A stretch of 64,000 bases of DNA. Origin: Niastella sp. OAS944. Its GTDB lineage: Bacteria > Bacteroidota > Bacteroidia > Chitinophagales > Chitinophagaceae. Shown piece after piece: positions 1 to 9,373 of this stretch. Each line of letters begins with the position of its first letter. The first letter of the stretch is position 1. Position numbers and translations under genes: made by a program. Under the pieces are notes generated by a model, which was not told where the DNA came from, searched no databases, and saw only the letters and a program-made list of their open reading frames with translations. The stretch is from contig JANUBW010000005.1 of the NCBI GenBank assembly GCA_024809215.1, positions 372,001 to 436,000 on the forward strand. The letters are read 5' to 3'.

Positions 1-102
1 TTTGAGTTTTGTATTTATTCTTTGGCCTTTTGCTTTGGAACTTGAGATTTGGAATTTGGAACTTTTTCCTTGGAACTTGAGATTTGGAATTTGGAATTTT
101 TC
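1..102. repeat. Heptad-periodic repeat (TTGGAAT/CTTGAGA word), cut by the window edge
   Basis: From about base 34 the sequence runs in 7-base steps (cttggaa, cttgaga, tttggaa, tttggaa) and then repeats the block after a short T-rich interruption. Bases 1-33 resemble the right arms of the inverted repeats at 12.7 kb and 47.9 kb, so this is probably the right arm of a third copy whose left arm lies outside the window. The open frame across it is a by-product of the repeat. Confidence 0.75.
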
Positions 103-239
103 AATCAATGCTTTCTTATCAATGTATAATGCTATTTGTACCACACATAAAAAAGATATTACAAAAAATTGCCCGGGAGTGCTAAAACCTTAGATTTATG
201 CGCTAAACCAATCGTCAATTCTTAAACTTTCTTACTCTT

Positions 240-1985
240 ATGGGGGATCTTCAGGTAAAAAAAAATCCAAAGCAGTATGATGCCATCATCATTGGCTCTG
301 GCGCCGGAGGCGGCATGGCAGCTTATGTACTGGCAAATGCTGGTTTGAAAGTATGTTTGATTGAGGCAGGACCTATGTATGACCCAAGGACCAATGTAAC
401 CCAGTTAAAAAATCCGTGGGAATCACCCCGACGTGGCGCCAGCACCAAGTTCAGGCCATTTGGTGATTTTGATGCCTGCTACTGGGGCTGGGAAATTGAT
501 GGCGAGCCGTACACACACGCCGAAAATACCAAATGGGAATGGTGGCGCGCCCGCATGATCGGCGGTCGAACCAATCACTGGGGCCGTATTTCATTACGCT
601 TCGGCCCTAAAGACTTTAAACGCCGCAGTATCGACGGCCTGGGTGATGACTGGCCAATTGGCTATGAAGACATAAAACCTTATTACGATAGAGTTGATAA
701 ACTCATTGGCGTGTTTGGTTCAAATGAAGGTTTGGAGAATGATCCCGATGGCATTTTCCTTCCTCCGCCCAAACCCCGCCTCCATGAGCTTATGATCAAA
801 AAGGCAGCAACCGGCATTGGTATTCCCGTGATCCCTTCCCGCCTGTCGATCCTTACTAAAAAGATCAACGACTCACGCGGCGAATGTATCTTCTGCGGAC
901 AATGTAACCGCGCCTGCTCTTATGCTTATGCCGACTTCTCTTCCTCATCGGTATTGGTAAAGCCTGCCATTGAAACCGGTAATGTTGATGTTATCACCAA
1001 CGCCATGGCGCGTGAGGTACTTACTAATAAAGAAGGATTGGCAACCGGCGTATCGTATGTTAACAAGAGCGATATGCAGGAGTACCAGGTGGTGGGCCGC
1101 ACAGTGATACTGGCTGCCAGCGCCTGTGAATCGGCCCGCCTGTTACTGAACTCAAAATCGGCCCGCTATCCAAACGGTCTGGCCAACAACAGCGGCGTAG
1201 TAGGTAAATACCTGCACGATTCAACCGGTGCCGATATGGGTGGTGTTATTCCCGAACTGTTCGATCGCAAACGCTATAATGAAGATGGTGTTGGCGGCGC
1301 ACACATTTATACACCATGGTGGGGCGATAATAAAAAGCTCGATTTTCCACGTGGTTATCATATTGAATACTGGGGCGGTTTTGGCCAGCCTGCTTATGGT
1401 TTTGGCGGCGGGGTACAACATATGAATGGCCGCTTTGCCGTAAAAGGACATGAAAAACAACCCGGTGGTTATGGCAAATCTTTGAAAGAAGATTACCGCT
1501 ACTTCTATGGAGCCCGTGTTGGTATGGCCGGTCGCGGTGAAGCCATTGCCGTTGAAAGCAACTATTGCGAAATAGATCCTAAAGTGGTTGATAAATACGG
1601 TATCCCTGTTCTGCGTTTCAATGTAAAGCCAACTGAGCATGAAATAAACCAGGCTAAACACATGAAGGAAACCTTCAGGGAGATCATGCATGAAATGGGC
1701 GCCATTATCACTTATGGCGATAACGATGATGCAAGCAATAATTATGGTTTGCATGCTCCGGGTAATATCATTCACGAGGCCGGCACCGTTCGAATGGGTA
1801 ACGATCCCAAACGTTCGGCACTGAACAAATTCAACCAGGCCCACGAGTGCAAAAACCTGTTTTGTGTAGATGGCGGAGCGTTTGTATCGCAGGCCGATAA
1901 AAACATCACCTGGACCATCCTCGCACTTTCTATGCGTGCTTCAGAATATATTATAGACGAGATGAAGAAGAGGAATATTAGTTAA
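240..1985 (+). CDS. GMC family FAD-dependent oxidoreductase, large catalytic subunit
   Basis: A 581-residue glucose-methanol-choline oxidoreductase, expected to oxidise a sugar or alcohol hydroxyl with FAD. Visible: the N-terminal dinucleotide-binding motif IIGSGAGGGMAAYVLA (about residues 16-31) followed by a beta strand ending in EAGP; the substrate-side motif GGRTNHWG near residue 110; and a C-terminal GMC block with HEAGTVRMG and a final helix after the N/H region (DKNITWTI). Cys216, 219, 222 and 226 (CIFCGQCNRAC) form a C-x2-C-x2-C-x3-C cluster of the kind that holds an Fe-S centre in FAD glucoside-3- and glucose-dehydrogenase large subunits. It has no signal peptide; the next gene encodes a Tat-type small subunit that could carry it to the periplasm. 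A glucoside 3-dehydrogenase role is inferred; the substrate cannot be read from the sequence. Confidence 0.93.
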   Translation: MGDLQVKKNPKQYDAIIIGSGAGGGMAAYVLANAGLKVCLIEAGPMYDPRTNVTQLKNPWESPRRGASTKFRPFGDFDACYWGWEIDGEPYTHAENTKWEWWRARMIGGRTNHWGRISLRFGPKDFKRRSIDGLGDDWPIGYEDIKPYYDRVDKLIGVFGSNEGLENDPDGIFLPPPKPRLHELMIKKAATGIGIPVIPSRLSILTKKINDSRGECIFCGQCNRACSYAYADFSSSSVLVKPAIETGNVDVITNAMAREVLTNKEGLATGVSYVNKSDMQEYQVVGRTVILAASACESARLLLNSKSARYPNGLANNSGVVGKYLHDSTGADMGGVIPELFDRKRYNEDGVGGAHIYTPWWGDNKKLDFPRGYHIEYWGGFGQPAYGFGGGVQHMNGRFAVKGHEKQPGGYGKSLKEDYRYFYGARVGMAGRGEAIAVESNYCEIDPKVVDKYGIPVLRFNVKPTEHEINQAKHMKETFREIMHEMGAIITYGDNDDASNNYGLHAPGNIIHEAGTVRMGNDPKRSALNKFNQAHECKNLFCVDGGAFVSQADKNITWTILALSMRASEYIIDEMKKRNIS

Positions 1986-2068
1986 CTGGTTAACAAGGGA
2001 ACTCAATTAGTAAAAGGTTCAATATTTAAATTCGAACTAAGAACTTAGAACTAAAAACTAAGAACTAA
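1981..2068. repeat. Octamer pair then five GAACTAA heptads
   Basis: Two GTTAACTG/GTTAACAA octamers (1981-1996) overlap the stop codon of the GMC gene. Five consecutive heptads close to gaactaa occupy 2034-2068, ending 2 bases before the next start codon. The same heptad word returns at 2840 and, as its complement, at 46368. This spacer lies inside a two-gene operon, so the repeat would be transcribed. Confidence 0.8.
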
Positions 2069-2070
2069 TT

Positions 2071-2778
2071 ATGGATAGAAGAAAATCATTAAAAACAATA
2101 GCTGTAGGTGCCCTGTCGGCTGGTATGCTGCTTGATGCCTGCAAAACTGATGATAAGAAAAAAGGCACCGACAAAGCCACCGAGCCCGCCGCCGCACTAA
2201 CATTAGACCGCGCTGAAGAAGAAAAGATCCGCGAGAAAGAATTAATGTCAACCAAATTCTTTACCGAACATGAAATGGCCACTATTACCATACTGGCCGA
2301 TATCATTATTCCGCGCGATGAAGTAAGCGGCAGCGCATCTGACGCCAAAGTGCCCGACTTCATTGAGTTTATAGTAAAGGACAAACCCGAAAACCAAATA
2401 CCCATGCGGGGCGGTTTACGCTGGCTCGATATGCAAAGCCTGAAACGTTTCGAAAAGTCGTTCGTTGACTTAGACGAAAAGCAACGATTGAATATTGTAG
2501 ATGATATCGCTTATCCCGAAATCACGTATAAAGACGAGAAAGGTAACAAAGTAACAAAAGGTAAAAAGCCCAATCCCGAACTGGTGCAGGGTGTTGCGTT
2601 CTTTAGCCTTATGCGCGATCTTACCGCCTCTGGTTTTTATACCAGCGAAATCGGCGTTAAAGACATAGCCTATGCCGGTAACACGCCAAACAAATGGAAT
2701 GGTGTGCCCGACGATGTGCTTAAGCAATATGGATTAGCTTATTCTGAACGCGAGTTAAAAGAATGCGCTAAATATTGA
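2071..2778 (+). CDS. Gluconate 2-dehydrogenase subunit 3 family protein (Tat-type small subunit)
   Basis: A 235-residue protein of the gluconate 2-dehydrogenase subunit 3 family. These small subunits pair with GMC-type catalytic subunits and help export and fold them. The N-terminus MDRRKSLKTIAVGALSAG has the twin arginine of a Tat signal, followed by a Cys (about residue 24) that could be lipidated. After a charged Lys/Glu/Ala linker comes the family core, starting around FFTEHEMATITILADIIIP and including the conserved acidic stretch SASDAKVPDFIEF. It lies 85 bp after the GMC gene in the same direction, so the two are very probably one operon and one periplasmic enzyme. An electron-accepting cytochrome c is not encoded nearby. 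Confidence 0.88.
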   Translation: MDRRKSLKTIAVGALSAGMLLDACKTDDKKKGTDKATEPAAALTLDRAEEEKIREKELMSTKFFTEHEMATITILADIIIPRDEVSGSASDAKVPDFIEFIVKDKPENQIPMRGGLRWLDMQSLKRFEKSFVDLDEKQRLNIVDDIAYPEITYKDEKGNKVTKGKKPNPELVQGVAFFSLMRDLTASGFYTSEIGVKDIAYAGNTPNKWNGVPDDVLKQYGLAYSERELKECAKY

Positions 2779-2792
2779 TGTAAGAAATAAGA

Positions 2793-2832
2793 AAAGTCCG
2801 CAAGGCGTGCTACCACACAACTTGCGGACTTT
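2793..2832. terminator. Bidirectional hairpin terminator
   Basis: A perfect 12-bp stem (aaagtccgcaag / cttgcggacttt) with a 16-base loop lies between the convergent GMC operon and the histidine kinase gene. A-rich sequence before it and T-rich sequence after it let it serve both strands. Confidence 0.85.
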
Positions 2833-2839
2833 GTATTTC

Positions 2840-2867
2840 AACTAAGAACTAAAAACTAAGAACAGTG
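2840..2867. repeat. Four AACTAAG heptads at the 3' end of the kinase gene
   Basis: aactaag, aactaaa, aactaag, aacagtg in strict 7-base register, ending 2 bases before the kinase stop codon. Same word as 2034-2068 and 46368-46430. Confidence 0.75.
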
Positions 2868-2869
2868 AA

Positions 2870-5800
2870 CTATTTAACAGGAATGAAGAAAAAGAACGTA
2901 GCTCCCTGCCCCGGTTCACTTTCAGCCCGCATAAACCCATGATGGTTCTCCACGATCTTCTTACAAATTGCCAAACCGATTCCAGAACCGGAATATTCAT
3001 TTCGCCCATGTAATCGCTGAAACAGATCAAAGATCTTTTCGGCATACTCCTGTTCAAAACCAATACCATTGTCGGCTACACTAAACTGAAAATAATCCTT
3101 ACCCGGCAAAGCAGCTTTCTCGTGCAAGTCCTTTCTTTTAACATAATTAGCTTTTATCTCAATAACCGGCGTTATTTCTTCTTTTGAGTATTTTAGCGAA
3201 TTACTAATAAGGTTTGATAACAGTTGCCTGAACTGAAATGGTATTATACTAAGTGTAGGCAGGTGCGACGATTCAATTATGGCTTTCTTTTCTTCAATGC
3301 GATGCCCCAGCTCCTTCTTCACGTCATCCAGCAGTGCATTCAAATCGGTATTTTCGAAATTCTTGCGTGCTGTGGTTGTGCGCGAGAACTCAAGCAGCGA
3401 GTCAATCAGGTTTTGCATGCGAATGGCAGCTTTCACCATCCGTTCAAAGTAATCTTTACTGGTATCGCTTAAATTGGATACATCGCGTTGTTGTATCAGG
3501 TTGCCAAAAGCCTGTATCTTTCGCAGGGGTTCCTGCAAATCGTGACTGGCCACATAACTAAATGATGACAGCTCACTATTGCTCCGTTCCAGCTCACGGT
3601 TCTTTTGCTCCAGTTGTTCGGCATACATTTTCAACCGGTCATCGGCTAACTTACGCTGGGTAAGGTCGCGGGTAACTTTCGAAAACCCGATGATGTCGTT
3701 TTTATCGTTATGTAAAGCAGTGATCACGGTGTAAGCCCACAAGGTTGATCCGTCTTTTCGAATGCGCCAGCCTTCGTAAGTTGATTTACCATACACGCTT
3801 GCTTCTTCTATCAACTTTTCGGGTAAATGATGTTGCTGATCGGCATGATTGTAAAATATTCTAAAGTGTTTGCCAATGGCCTCATCGGCCGTATAACCTT
3901 TTATCTTCTCCGCGCCTTTGTTCCAGTTCTCTATCAAACCTTCCTTGCTAAGTAATATAATGGCATAATCCTCCACCTCATTGGTCATGCGCAAATAACG
4001 TTCTTCACTTTGCCGCAGCTCTTCGTGCCGTTGTTGCAATTGCTGGTTTATCTCTTTCAGGGTGCGGGTAGTTTCTTCCAACGCCTGGTTCTTGCGACTT
4101 ATTTCCTGTGTTCTTTCCGCTACCCTGTTCTCCAGCTGAATGCGTATGGTTTTACGTTCGTGAATATCTATGCTCGATCCTATATAGCCCAAAAAGGTGC
4201 CATCGTACGAGAAACGGGGAATACCATTGCAAACGATCCACCTGTATTCGCCATCGTTTCGTTGCATACGAAACTCTACTTCAAAATCGCGGCGGGCCTC
4301 AAATGCTTCGTGATAAGCAGTTAGCCCCATATCCAGGTCCTCGTGCCAAATACCTTCCTTCCAGCCATCCCACAATTCCTGTTCCATAGCGCGGCCGGTA
4401 AATTCAAGCCAGCGTTTATTAAAGAATGTAAAGCGTTTTTGCGGGTCGCTCATCCACACCATTACCGGCGCAGAATTCACCACCACCCTAAATCGCTCTT
4501 CGCTTTCACGCAGCGTATGCTCAATTCGTTTTACTTCATCAATATCTGTACAGGTCCCATACCATTTTATGATCTGTCCGTTTTCATTTTTTATAGGCCT
4601 TGCCCGCACCAAAAACCAACTGTAAGCGTTGATGGGCGCCTTTACCCTGAACCTGAACTCAACTTCATACGGTTCACCTGTTCTTACTACTTCAAGCCAT
4701 GAGGTTAAACAGCGGTCATAGTCGTCGGGATGAACATGAGCCAGAAAACTGCTGTTGCCAAATTCGTTTTCCTCCCCTATTAAAAGGTACCATTGTTTGT
4801 TATAGTAATCTACATAGCCATCGGCAGTCGCCGTCCACACGATCTGTGGCATTGAATCGGCCAGTTGCCTAAACTGCCCCTCCCGTTGCCTTACGGCATT
4901 TTCGGCCTGTTTACGCTGGTCGATATTTACAACTGAGCCAATGAAGCCTTCAAATACGCCGTTCTTATCAAACACCGGCGAACCGGAGTCGAGTATCCAG
5001 CGGTAAATGCCATCGGCCCCTTTAATGCGGTATTCAAGGTTAAAGGGAACATGACGGGCATTGGCTTCTTCAAAGCCGGTTTTCATTTGGTCTGCATCGT
5101 CGGGGTGTACGATCGTTAGCCAGCCACGCCCCAATGTATCTTCGGGCCGTTGCCCGGTATAATCATACCATTTTTGGTTTACGTATGTACAACTTCCATC
5201 GGGGCGGGTTATCCATAGCATTACCGGAACGGTATCGGCCAGGCGGCGAAAATAGTTCTCACTGTTTTCCATCCGCTTTCGCTCCAGCTCATAATCGGTT
5301 ACTTCACGTGTTGCAATTATAACGCCGTCAATAGTGTCGGCTGCGCCCTGCACCGGAAAGAAAAGAATATTAAAATACGCCTCTACCAGTTTGCCATTAC
5401 GCATCACCTGCATGGGCATCCCATTCTCAACATACGATACGCCGGTGGTCATTGCCTGGTCAATGAACATCTTAAACCGGGGCGCCTGCAACTCAGGTGC
5501 TCCCTCAAATACCAGTTTGCCGGCCAGGTCATTGGTATGCCTGCCGGTCATTTTTATGTAGGCCTCATTTGCCAGCTCTATCTTATGATCTTCTTTCTTT
5601 ATAACAAGCATGCCTATAGGAAGCTGAAGTAATGCATCAAGGATGCTTTTCTGATCAGTTGCCAGGTTGGATTCATTTTCAGTGGCAGTAACCAGTATGC
5701 CGCCTGCCTCACCGGTTGCTGCTATAAGGGGTATGCAGGAGAATGTAAATGCAACCGGCTCCCTGTAGCCATGCCGGTTTATCATAAACTCTACGTTATG

Positions 5801-6142
5801 CAATATAACCGGCGTTCCCTGTAAGGCCTGCTCAAACGCCGGCGCCAATACACTCCATTGTTCGGTTAATATGGTGTGAACCGGTTGGCCCATAGCCATT
5901 TTTGAAGAACCGGTTATCAGCGGCTGGCTGGCGTCGTTATACAACAGGGTACCGGCTGTGCCCCATGCTATAAACATGGGCACGTGCGAATGCAATATAA
6001 TGCTGGCGGCAGTTTGCAGTTGTAGCGGCCAGTTTGCCGGGTTTCCGGCAGGGTTGGCGGCCCAGTCAATGGATCTTATCAGTTTTCCTGCTTCACCACC
6101 ACCCGATAAAAATGCTGATTCTTTCAAGGCGTTCACCTCCAT
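2870..6142 (-). CDS. Multi-PAS sensor histidine kinase (cytoplasmic)
   Basis: A 1090-residue kinase with about six PAS/PAC units in tandem: a degenerate first one near residues 30-160, others around 165-290, 300-425, 430-555, 560-690 and, after a coiled coil, 735-860. Most end in typical PAC strings such as GFIGSVVNIDQRK or GFSKVTRDLTQRK. A second coiled coil leads to the HisKA domain with the phospho-acceptor His in SYVASHDLQEPLRKI, then a HATPase_c domain with N box (NLISNSLKYS), DNGIGF and GSGIGLAI. No transmembrane segment or receiver domain is present, so it should sense a cytoplasmic or diffusible signal and pass phosphate to a response regulator encoded elsewhere (orphan). The ATG at 6142 is preferred to an upstream TTG at 6172, which only adds a short tail of no PAS character. 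Confidence 0.92.
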   Translation of the reverse strand: MEVNALKESAFLSGGGEAGKLIRSIDWAANPAGNPANWPLQLQTAASIILHSHVPMFIAWGTAGTLLYNDASQPLITGSSKMAMGQPVHTILTEQWSVLAPAFEQALQGTPVILHNVEFMINRHGYREPVAFTFSCIPLIAATGEAGGILVTATENESNLATDQKSILDALLQLPIGMLVIKKEDHKIELANEAYIKMTGRHTNDLAGKLVFEGAPELQAPRFKMFIDQAMTTGVSYVENGMPMQVMRNGKLVEAYFNILFFPVQGAADTIDGVIIATREVTDYELERKRMENSENYFRRLADTVPVMLWITRPDGSCTYVNQKWYDYTGQRPEDTLGRGWLTIVHPDDADQMKTGFEEANARHVPFNLEYRIKGADGIYRWILDSGSPVFDKNGVFEGFIGSVVNIDQRKQAENAVRQREGQFRQLADSMPQIVWTATADGYVDYYNKQWYLLIGEENEFGNSSFLAHVHPDDYDRCLTSWLEVVRTGEPYEVEFRFRVKAPINAYSWFLVRARPIKNENGQIIKWYGTCTDIDEVKRIEHTLRESEERFRVVVNSAPVMVWMSDPQKRFTFFNKRWLEFTGRAMEQELWDGWKEGIWHEDLDMGLTAYHEAFEARRDFEVEFRMQRNDGEYRWIVCNGIPRFSYDGTFLGYIGSSIDIHERKTIRIQLENRVAERTQEISRKNQALEETTRTLKEINQQLQQRHEELRQSEERYLRMTNEVEDYAIILLSKEGLIENWNKGAEKIKGYTADEAIGKHFRIFYNHADQQHHLPEKLIEEASVYGKSTYEGWRIRKDGSTLWAYTVITALHNDKNDIIGFSKVTRDLTQRKLADDRLKMYAEQLEQKNRELERSNSELSSFSYVASHDLQEPLRKIQAFGNLIQQRDVSNLSDTSKDYFERMVKAAIRMQNLIDSLLEFSRTTTARKNFENTDLNALLDDVKKELGHRIEEKKAIIESSHLPTLSIIPFQFRQLLSNLISNSLKYSKEEITPVIEIKANYVKRKDLHEKAALPGKDYFQFSVADNGIGFEQEYAEKIFDLFQRLHGRNEYSGSGIGLAICKKIVENHHGFMRAESEPGQGATFFFFIPVK

Positions 6143-6341
6143 ACATAAAATGATTAGTGCACAGGAAGCCAATCGTTAAGGCTCCCCTTTCATTACCGTT
6201 GAAAATAATAGTTATTCGTGAATTCAAATAAAATTTTTCTATAACCTTTACCCCAATACTTTCCCAGCAACATTGATGTAAGTTACGCAAAGAAAAATAG
6301 CCACCCGTAGGTAGCTATTCGTATATGCTAGGGCCAGTTGG

Positions 6342-6558
6342 TTCATGATGGTGAATGGTCAATGGTGAGTGGTGAGTGGTGAGTGGGCTCGCGACAACTC
6401 ATTATATCCCAGTAAGCCTCGCCTGCTGAACATTCGTGAGGCTTCGGCAAGCAAAAACAGCCGCACCAAAGCCCTCGTCAACTCGTTAACCAGTTAACTC
6501 GTCAACTTGTATTCCCTTTATCAACATTATCAACTCTATCACCTTCTCAACTCTATAC
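6342..6558. repeat. TGGTGAG heptads plus GTTRACGA octamers around a hairpin core
   Basis: This fills most of the 410-base gap between the EF-G-like gene and the kinase promoter region. Heptads near tggtgag run from 6342 to 6387. After a GC-rich core with small inverted repeats (about 6410-6470), octamers that read GTTGACGA / GTTAACTG on the minus strand run from 6476 to 6509. A looser tcaac-rich stretch continues into the 3' end of the EF-G-like gene. The same octamer is found at 1981, 24783 and 61300. Confidence 0.75.
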
Positions 6559-8688
6559 CAGCTCTTCTTTCGCCGTCTTCGAATAATCATCAATTAACCT
6601 GCGCTGTTCATCAAATGGCACGGCCACATAATCAAAAAACTTCATGGTGAACTTGGCGCGGCCCTGGGTTATTGACCTCAGCGATGAAGAGTAGCCATCC
6701 ATTTCGGCCAGCGGCACTTTGGCTATCACTTTTTGAAAATGCCCCTGGGTATCTATGCCCTCTACAACGGCCCGGCGGCTTTGCAGGTCGCCCATAACGG
6801 CGCCGGTTAAATCGTCGGGACATAAAACATCAACCTGGTAAACGGGTTCCAGTATCTGTGGGTCTGCCTGCTGAAAAGCCTGTTTAAAGGCCATTAAGCC
6901 TGCGATCTTAAACGAAATATCATTACTATCCACCGGGTGCATTTTACCGTCGTAAACCGAAACCCGTACATCACGTACATACGACCCGGTAAGGGGGCCC
7001 GTTTGCATTTTTTCCATAACACCTTTTAAGATAGATGGCTGAAAGCGATTGTCTATAGCGCCGCCAACAATACAGTTATAATACACCAGTTTGCCGCCCC
7101 AGTCGAGCTCGTGCACATCGCGGCCGCGAACATTAAGCCCCTGTGGGTCGGCCATGCCTTCGTACCAGGGTTCTATGCGCAAAAACACCTCTCCAAACTG
7201 GCCGGCGCCCCCGCTCTGCTTTTTGTGGCGGTAATTGGCCTCGGCCATGCGGCGAATGGTTTCGCGGTATGGAATACGTGGCTTAATAAACTTTACATCA
7301 ACCTTATGTAAATGCTCTATTTTCCATTTGGCCACCGCCAGGTGCATATCGCCCTGGCAATGTATAAGCGTTTGTTTTAGTTCCTGCGAAACTTCCACTA
7401 TCAGCGTAGGATCTTCTTCCCGTAACTGGTGCAATGCCTGTGATAGTTTTTCCTCTTCGTTCTTTTTCACTGTTTCAATGGCCACTGTCATATTGGGTGG
7501 TGGAAATTCAATGGGATGCAGTTCGTAATTTTTGCCCTTTACATGCAGGGTATTGTTTACGTGGGTGTTCTTTAGTTTAAGTGTGGCGCCTATATCGCCG
7601 GCCACCAGCTCGTTGATATTGCTGCGTTTATTTCCTTCAACCAAAAACAATTGGTTCAGCTTTTCGGTAATACCCGTTGATTCATTTTCCAGCTCCATAC
7701 CGCTTTGCACGGTACCTGAGTATACTTTAAAGAACGACATATCGCCTACGTGCGGTTCGCTAATGGTCTTGAACACAAAGATGCAGGCGGGGCCGTTGGC
7801 ATCGCAGGGCAATGCCTGGTTATTTTGTGTGGTTTGAGGCGGCATTTCATTGGCACTGGGGCATACATTGTCAATAAAGCCCATCAACCGGCCGCTGCCC
7901 ATATTGCGTTCTGCGGAAAGACAGAATACCGGAAATATATCGTGGTTGATCATGGCTTTTTTCAACCCGCTTTTCATTTCATCTTCATCCAGCTCTCCTT
8001 TATCGAAGTATTTTTCCATCAACGTTTCATCATTGCTGGCTACGGTCTCAATTAGTTCCTTATGCAATTCATCGGCACGTTCACGTTCATCGTCGGGTAT
8101 AGGTAATTTTTCGGGTTTGCCGCCCGTGTCTTTGAATTTATACATGGTCATGCGAAGCACATCTATGATCTCATGAAAACCGGCGCCCAGTTGCCGCGGG
8201 TATTGCACTACGGCTACTTTACCGCCAAAATGCGCTTTTGCTTCGCGTATGGTCTTATCAAAATCGGCGTTGTCTTCATCCAGTTTATTTACCGCAAAGA
8301 TCATAGGTGTTTTAAACTGTTCGGTGTATTCCCAAATGATGTCGGTGCCAACTTCAACACCCATTACGGCATTCAATAACATAACGCCGGTATCGGCTAC
8401 CCGAAGGGCCGATATCACTTCACCAACAAAGTCGTCGTAACCGGGCGTATCAATAATGTTGATCTTATAACCCCGCCATTTGGTATGCATTAATTTGGAG
8501 AAGATGGAGTTACCGCGTTCCTGTTCCAGTTCGTGGTAATCACCGATGGTATTTCTTTCGGCAATGGTGCCGCGGCGGGTAATGAGGCCAGCTTCATATA
8601 GCATGCATTCCGCCAATGTGGTCTTACCGCAGCCGGCGTGGCCCAGCAAGACAACATTCTTTACGTGTGAGGTATCAAATTCAGCCAT
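6553..8688 (-). CDS. Elongation factor G-like translational GTPase (EF-G paralogue)
   Basis: A 711-residue protein with the full EF-G layout: G domain, domain II, then domains III-V with the EF-G domain IV/V signature (about residues 470-700). G-domain motifs: P loop GHAGCGKTT near residue 15, DTPGYDDF, and NKLD. The switch I region reads HELEQERGNSI where canonical EF-G has EQERGITI, so the conserved Thr is replaced. This fits the second EF-G class found in many Bacteroidota, not the main fusA of the str operon, and no rpsL/rpsG/tuf genes are adjacent. It stands alone. The ATG at 8688 is chosen over a TTG three codons upstream. Possible roles are specialised translocation or ribosome recycling; function is not proven by sequence. 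Confidence 0.88.
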   Translation of the reverse strand: MAEFDTSHVKNVVLLGHAGCGKTTLAECMLYEAGLITRRGTIAERNTIGDYHELEQERGNSIFSKLMHTKWRGYKINIIDTPGYDDFVGEVISALRVADTGVMLLNAVMGVEVGTDIIWEYTEQFKTPMIFAVNKLDEDNADFDKTIREAKAHFGGKVAVVQYPRQLGAGFHEIIDVLRMTMYKFKDTGGKPEKLPIPDDERERADELHKELIETVASNDETLMEKYFDKGELDEDEMKSGLKKAMINHDIFPVFCLSAERNMGSGRLMGFIDNVCPSANEMPPQTTQNNQALPCDANGPACIFVFKTISEPHVGDMSFFKVYSGTVQSGMELENESTGITEKLNQLFLVEGNKRSNINELVAGDIGATLKLKNTHVNNTLHVKGKNYELHPIEFPPPNMTVAIETVKKNEEEKLSQALHQLREEDPTLIVEVSQELKQTLIHCQGDMHLAVAKWKIEHLHKVDVKFIKPRIPYRETIRRMAEANYRHKKQSGGAGQFGEVFLRIEPWYEGMADPQGLNVRGRDVHELDWGGKLVYYNCIVGGAIDNRFQPSILKGVMEKMQTGPLTGSYVRDVRVSVYDGKMHPVDSNDISFKIAGLMAFKQAFQQADPQILEPVYQVDVLCPDDLTGAVMGDLQSRRAVVEGIDTQGHFQKVIAKVPLAEMDGYSSSLRSITQGRAKFTMKFFDYVAVPFDEQRRLIDDYSKTAKEELV

Positions 8689-8813
8689 AGCAAACAATTT
8701 TTAAAATGAAGAATAGGTAGTTTTAAAAAGGTATGGATGCGGCTGATAGGGGGATCTTGTCAAATTGTAATTAGCATTTGACAAAGGAGTTGCTATTGGG
8801 TGCGTTACTTTCT

Positions 8814-8935
8814 GAAGTCGGAAGTAGGAAGTAAGAAGTATGAAGAGCCTGATATTCCAGGCTCCTGAATTTACTTCAAAGCCTCAAAATTCGCGAGTTT
8901 CTTACCTCTTATTTCCTACCTCTTACCTCTTATTA
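8814..8935. repeat. Fold-back heptad repeat (GAAGTAA / CTTACCT arms)
   Basis: Left arm 8814-8848 is five heptads (gaagtcg, gaagtag, gaagtaa, gaagtat, gaagagc). Right arm 8894-8935 is their complement in 7-base steps (cttacct, cttattt, cctacct, cttacct, cttatta). Between them is a perfect 7-bp stem (gagcctg 8845-8851 / caggctc 8858-8864) and the string ttcgcgag, which recurs at the centre of the related repeat at 54082. It fills the gap downstream of the 8990 gene and upstream of the EF-G-like gene. Confidence 0.85.
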
Positions 8936-8989
8936 CATCTGGTTCTTAAAAATTTAAAAGTCTGCTATTTACAAGCAGACATTCGTGGG

Positions 8990-9373
8990 TTAGGCTATAT
9001 GATTTGCAAAATGCGAAAATTCCTCCTTTACTTCAGTCAGGGTACTTTCCAATTGCTGATAATCGTTGAATAATTTCTCGTGATCGGAGGTCGTGTCGTC
9101 TGCCAGGTTTTGTCCCGTACTGTCTGCCATTTCATTGCTAAGCCTGCGGTGGTGAAGTTTAATGGCTTGCTTGAGGTCGTGAATGTTAATGAGCTGAATG
9201 TGGAACTGATTGTCGAGGTGCTCAATTTCAAGAAGAACGTCTTTGTTGGTCTGATGGCCGGCAAGATCTTGAAGGTGGTGTTTAAGCTGACCGAATTCAT
9301 CTCGGTAAGAACGCAATGTCTCCCTCCAGGCATTGCATTCTCTTGATAGCTGTGCGATATCAGTAGTTACCAT
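8990..9373 (-). CDS. Small coiled-coil protein, unknown function
   Basis: A 127-residue, hydrophilic, mostly helical protein with heptad-like Leu spacing (for example LRSYRDEFGQLKHHLQDLA and YQQLESTLTEVKEEF). His and Asp/Glu are frequent. There is no signal peptide, membrane segment or recognised domain. It is monocistronic, transcribed away from the 9.4-9.6 kb gap and followed by the fold-back repeat. I do not recognise a family; a cytoplasmic structural or stress-related role would be speculation. Confidence 0.65.
   Translation of the reverse strand: MVTTDIAQLSRECNAWRETLRSYRDEFGQLKHHLQDLAGHQTNKDVLLEIEHLDNQFHIQLINIHDLKQAIKLHHRRLSNEMADSTGQNLADDTTSDHEKLFNDYQQLESTLTEVKEEFSHFANHIA

Noticed and set aside
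2..193. 63-residue frame at the window start
   Set aside because: It is made of the heptad repeat read as codons (repeating Leu-Glu-Ile-Trp-Asn), not a gene.
1221..1844. 207-residue minus-strand frame inside the GMC gene
   Set aside because: Fully inside a well-supported gene on the other strand; no domain or signal of its own.
8840..9073. 77-residue plus-strand frame
   Set aside because: Covers the fold-back repeat and the antisense of the coiled-coil gene.
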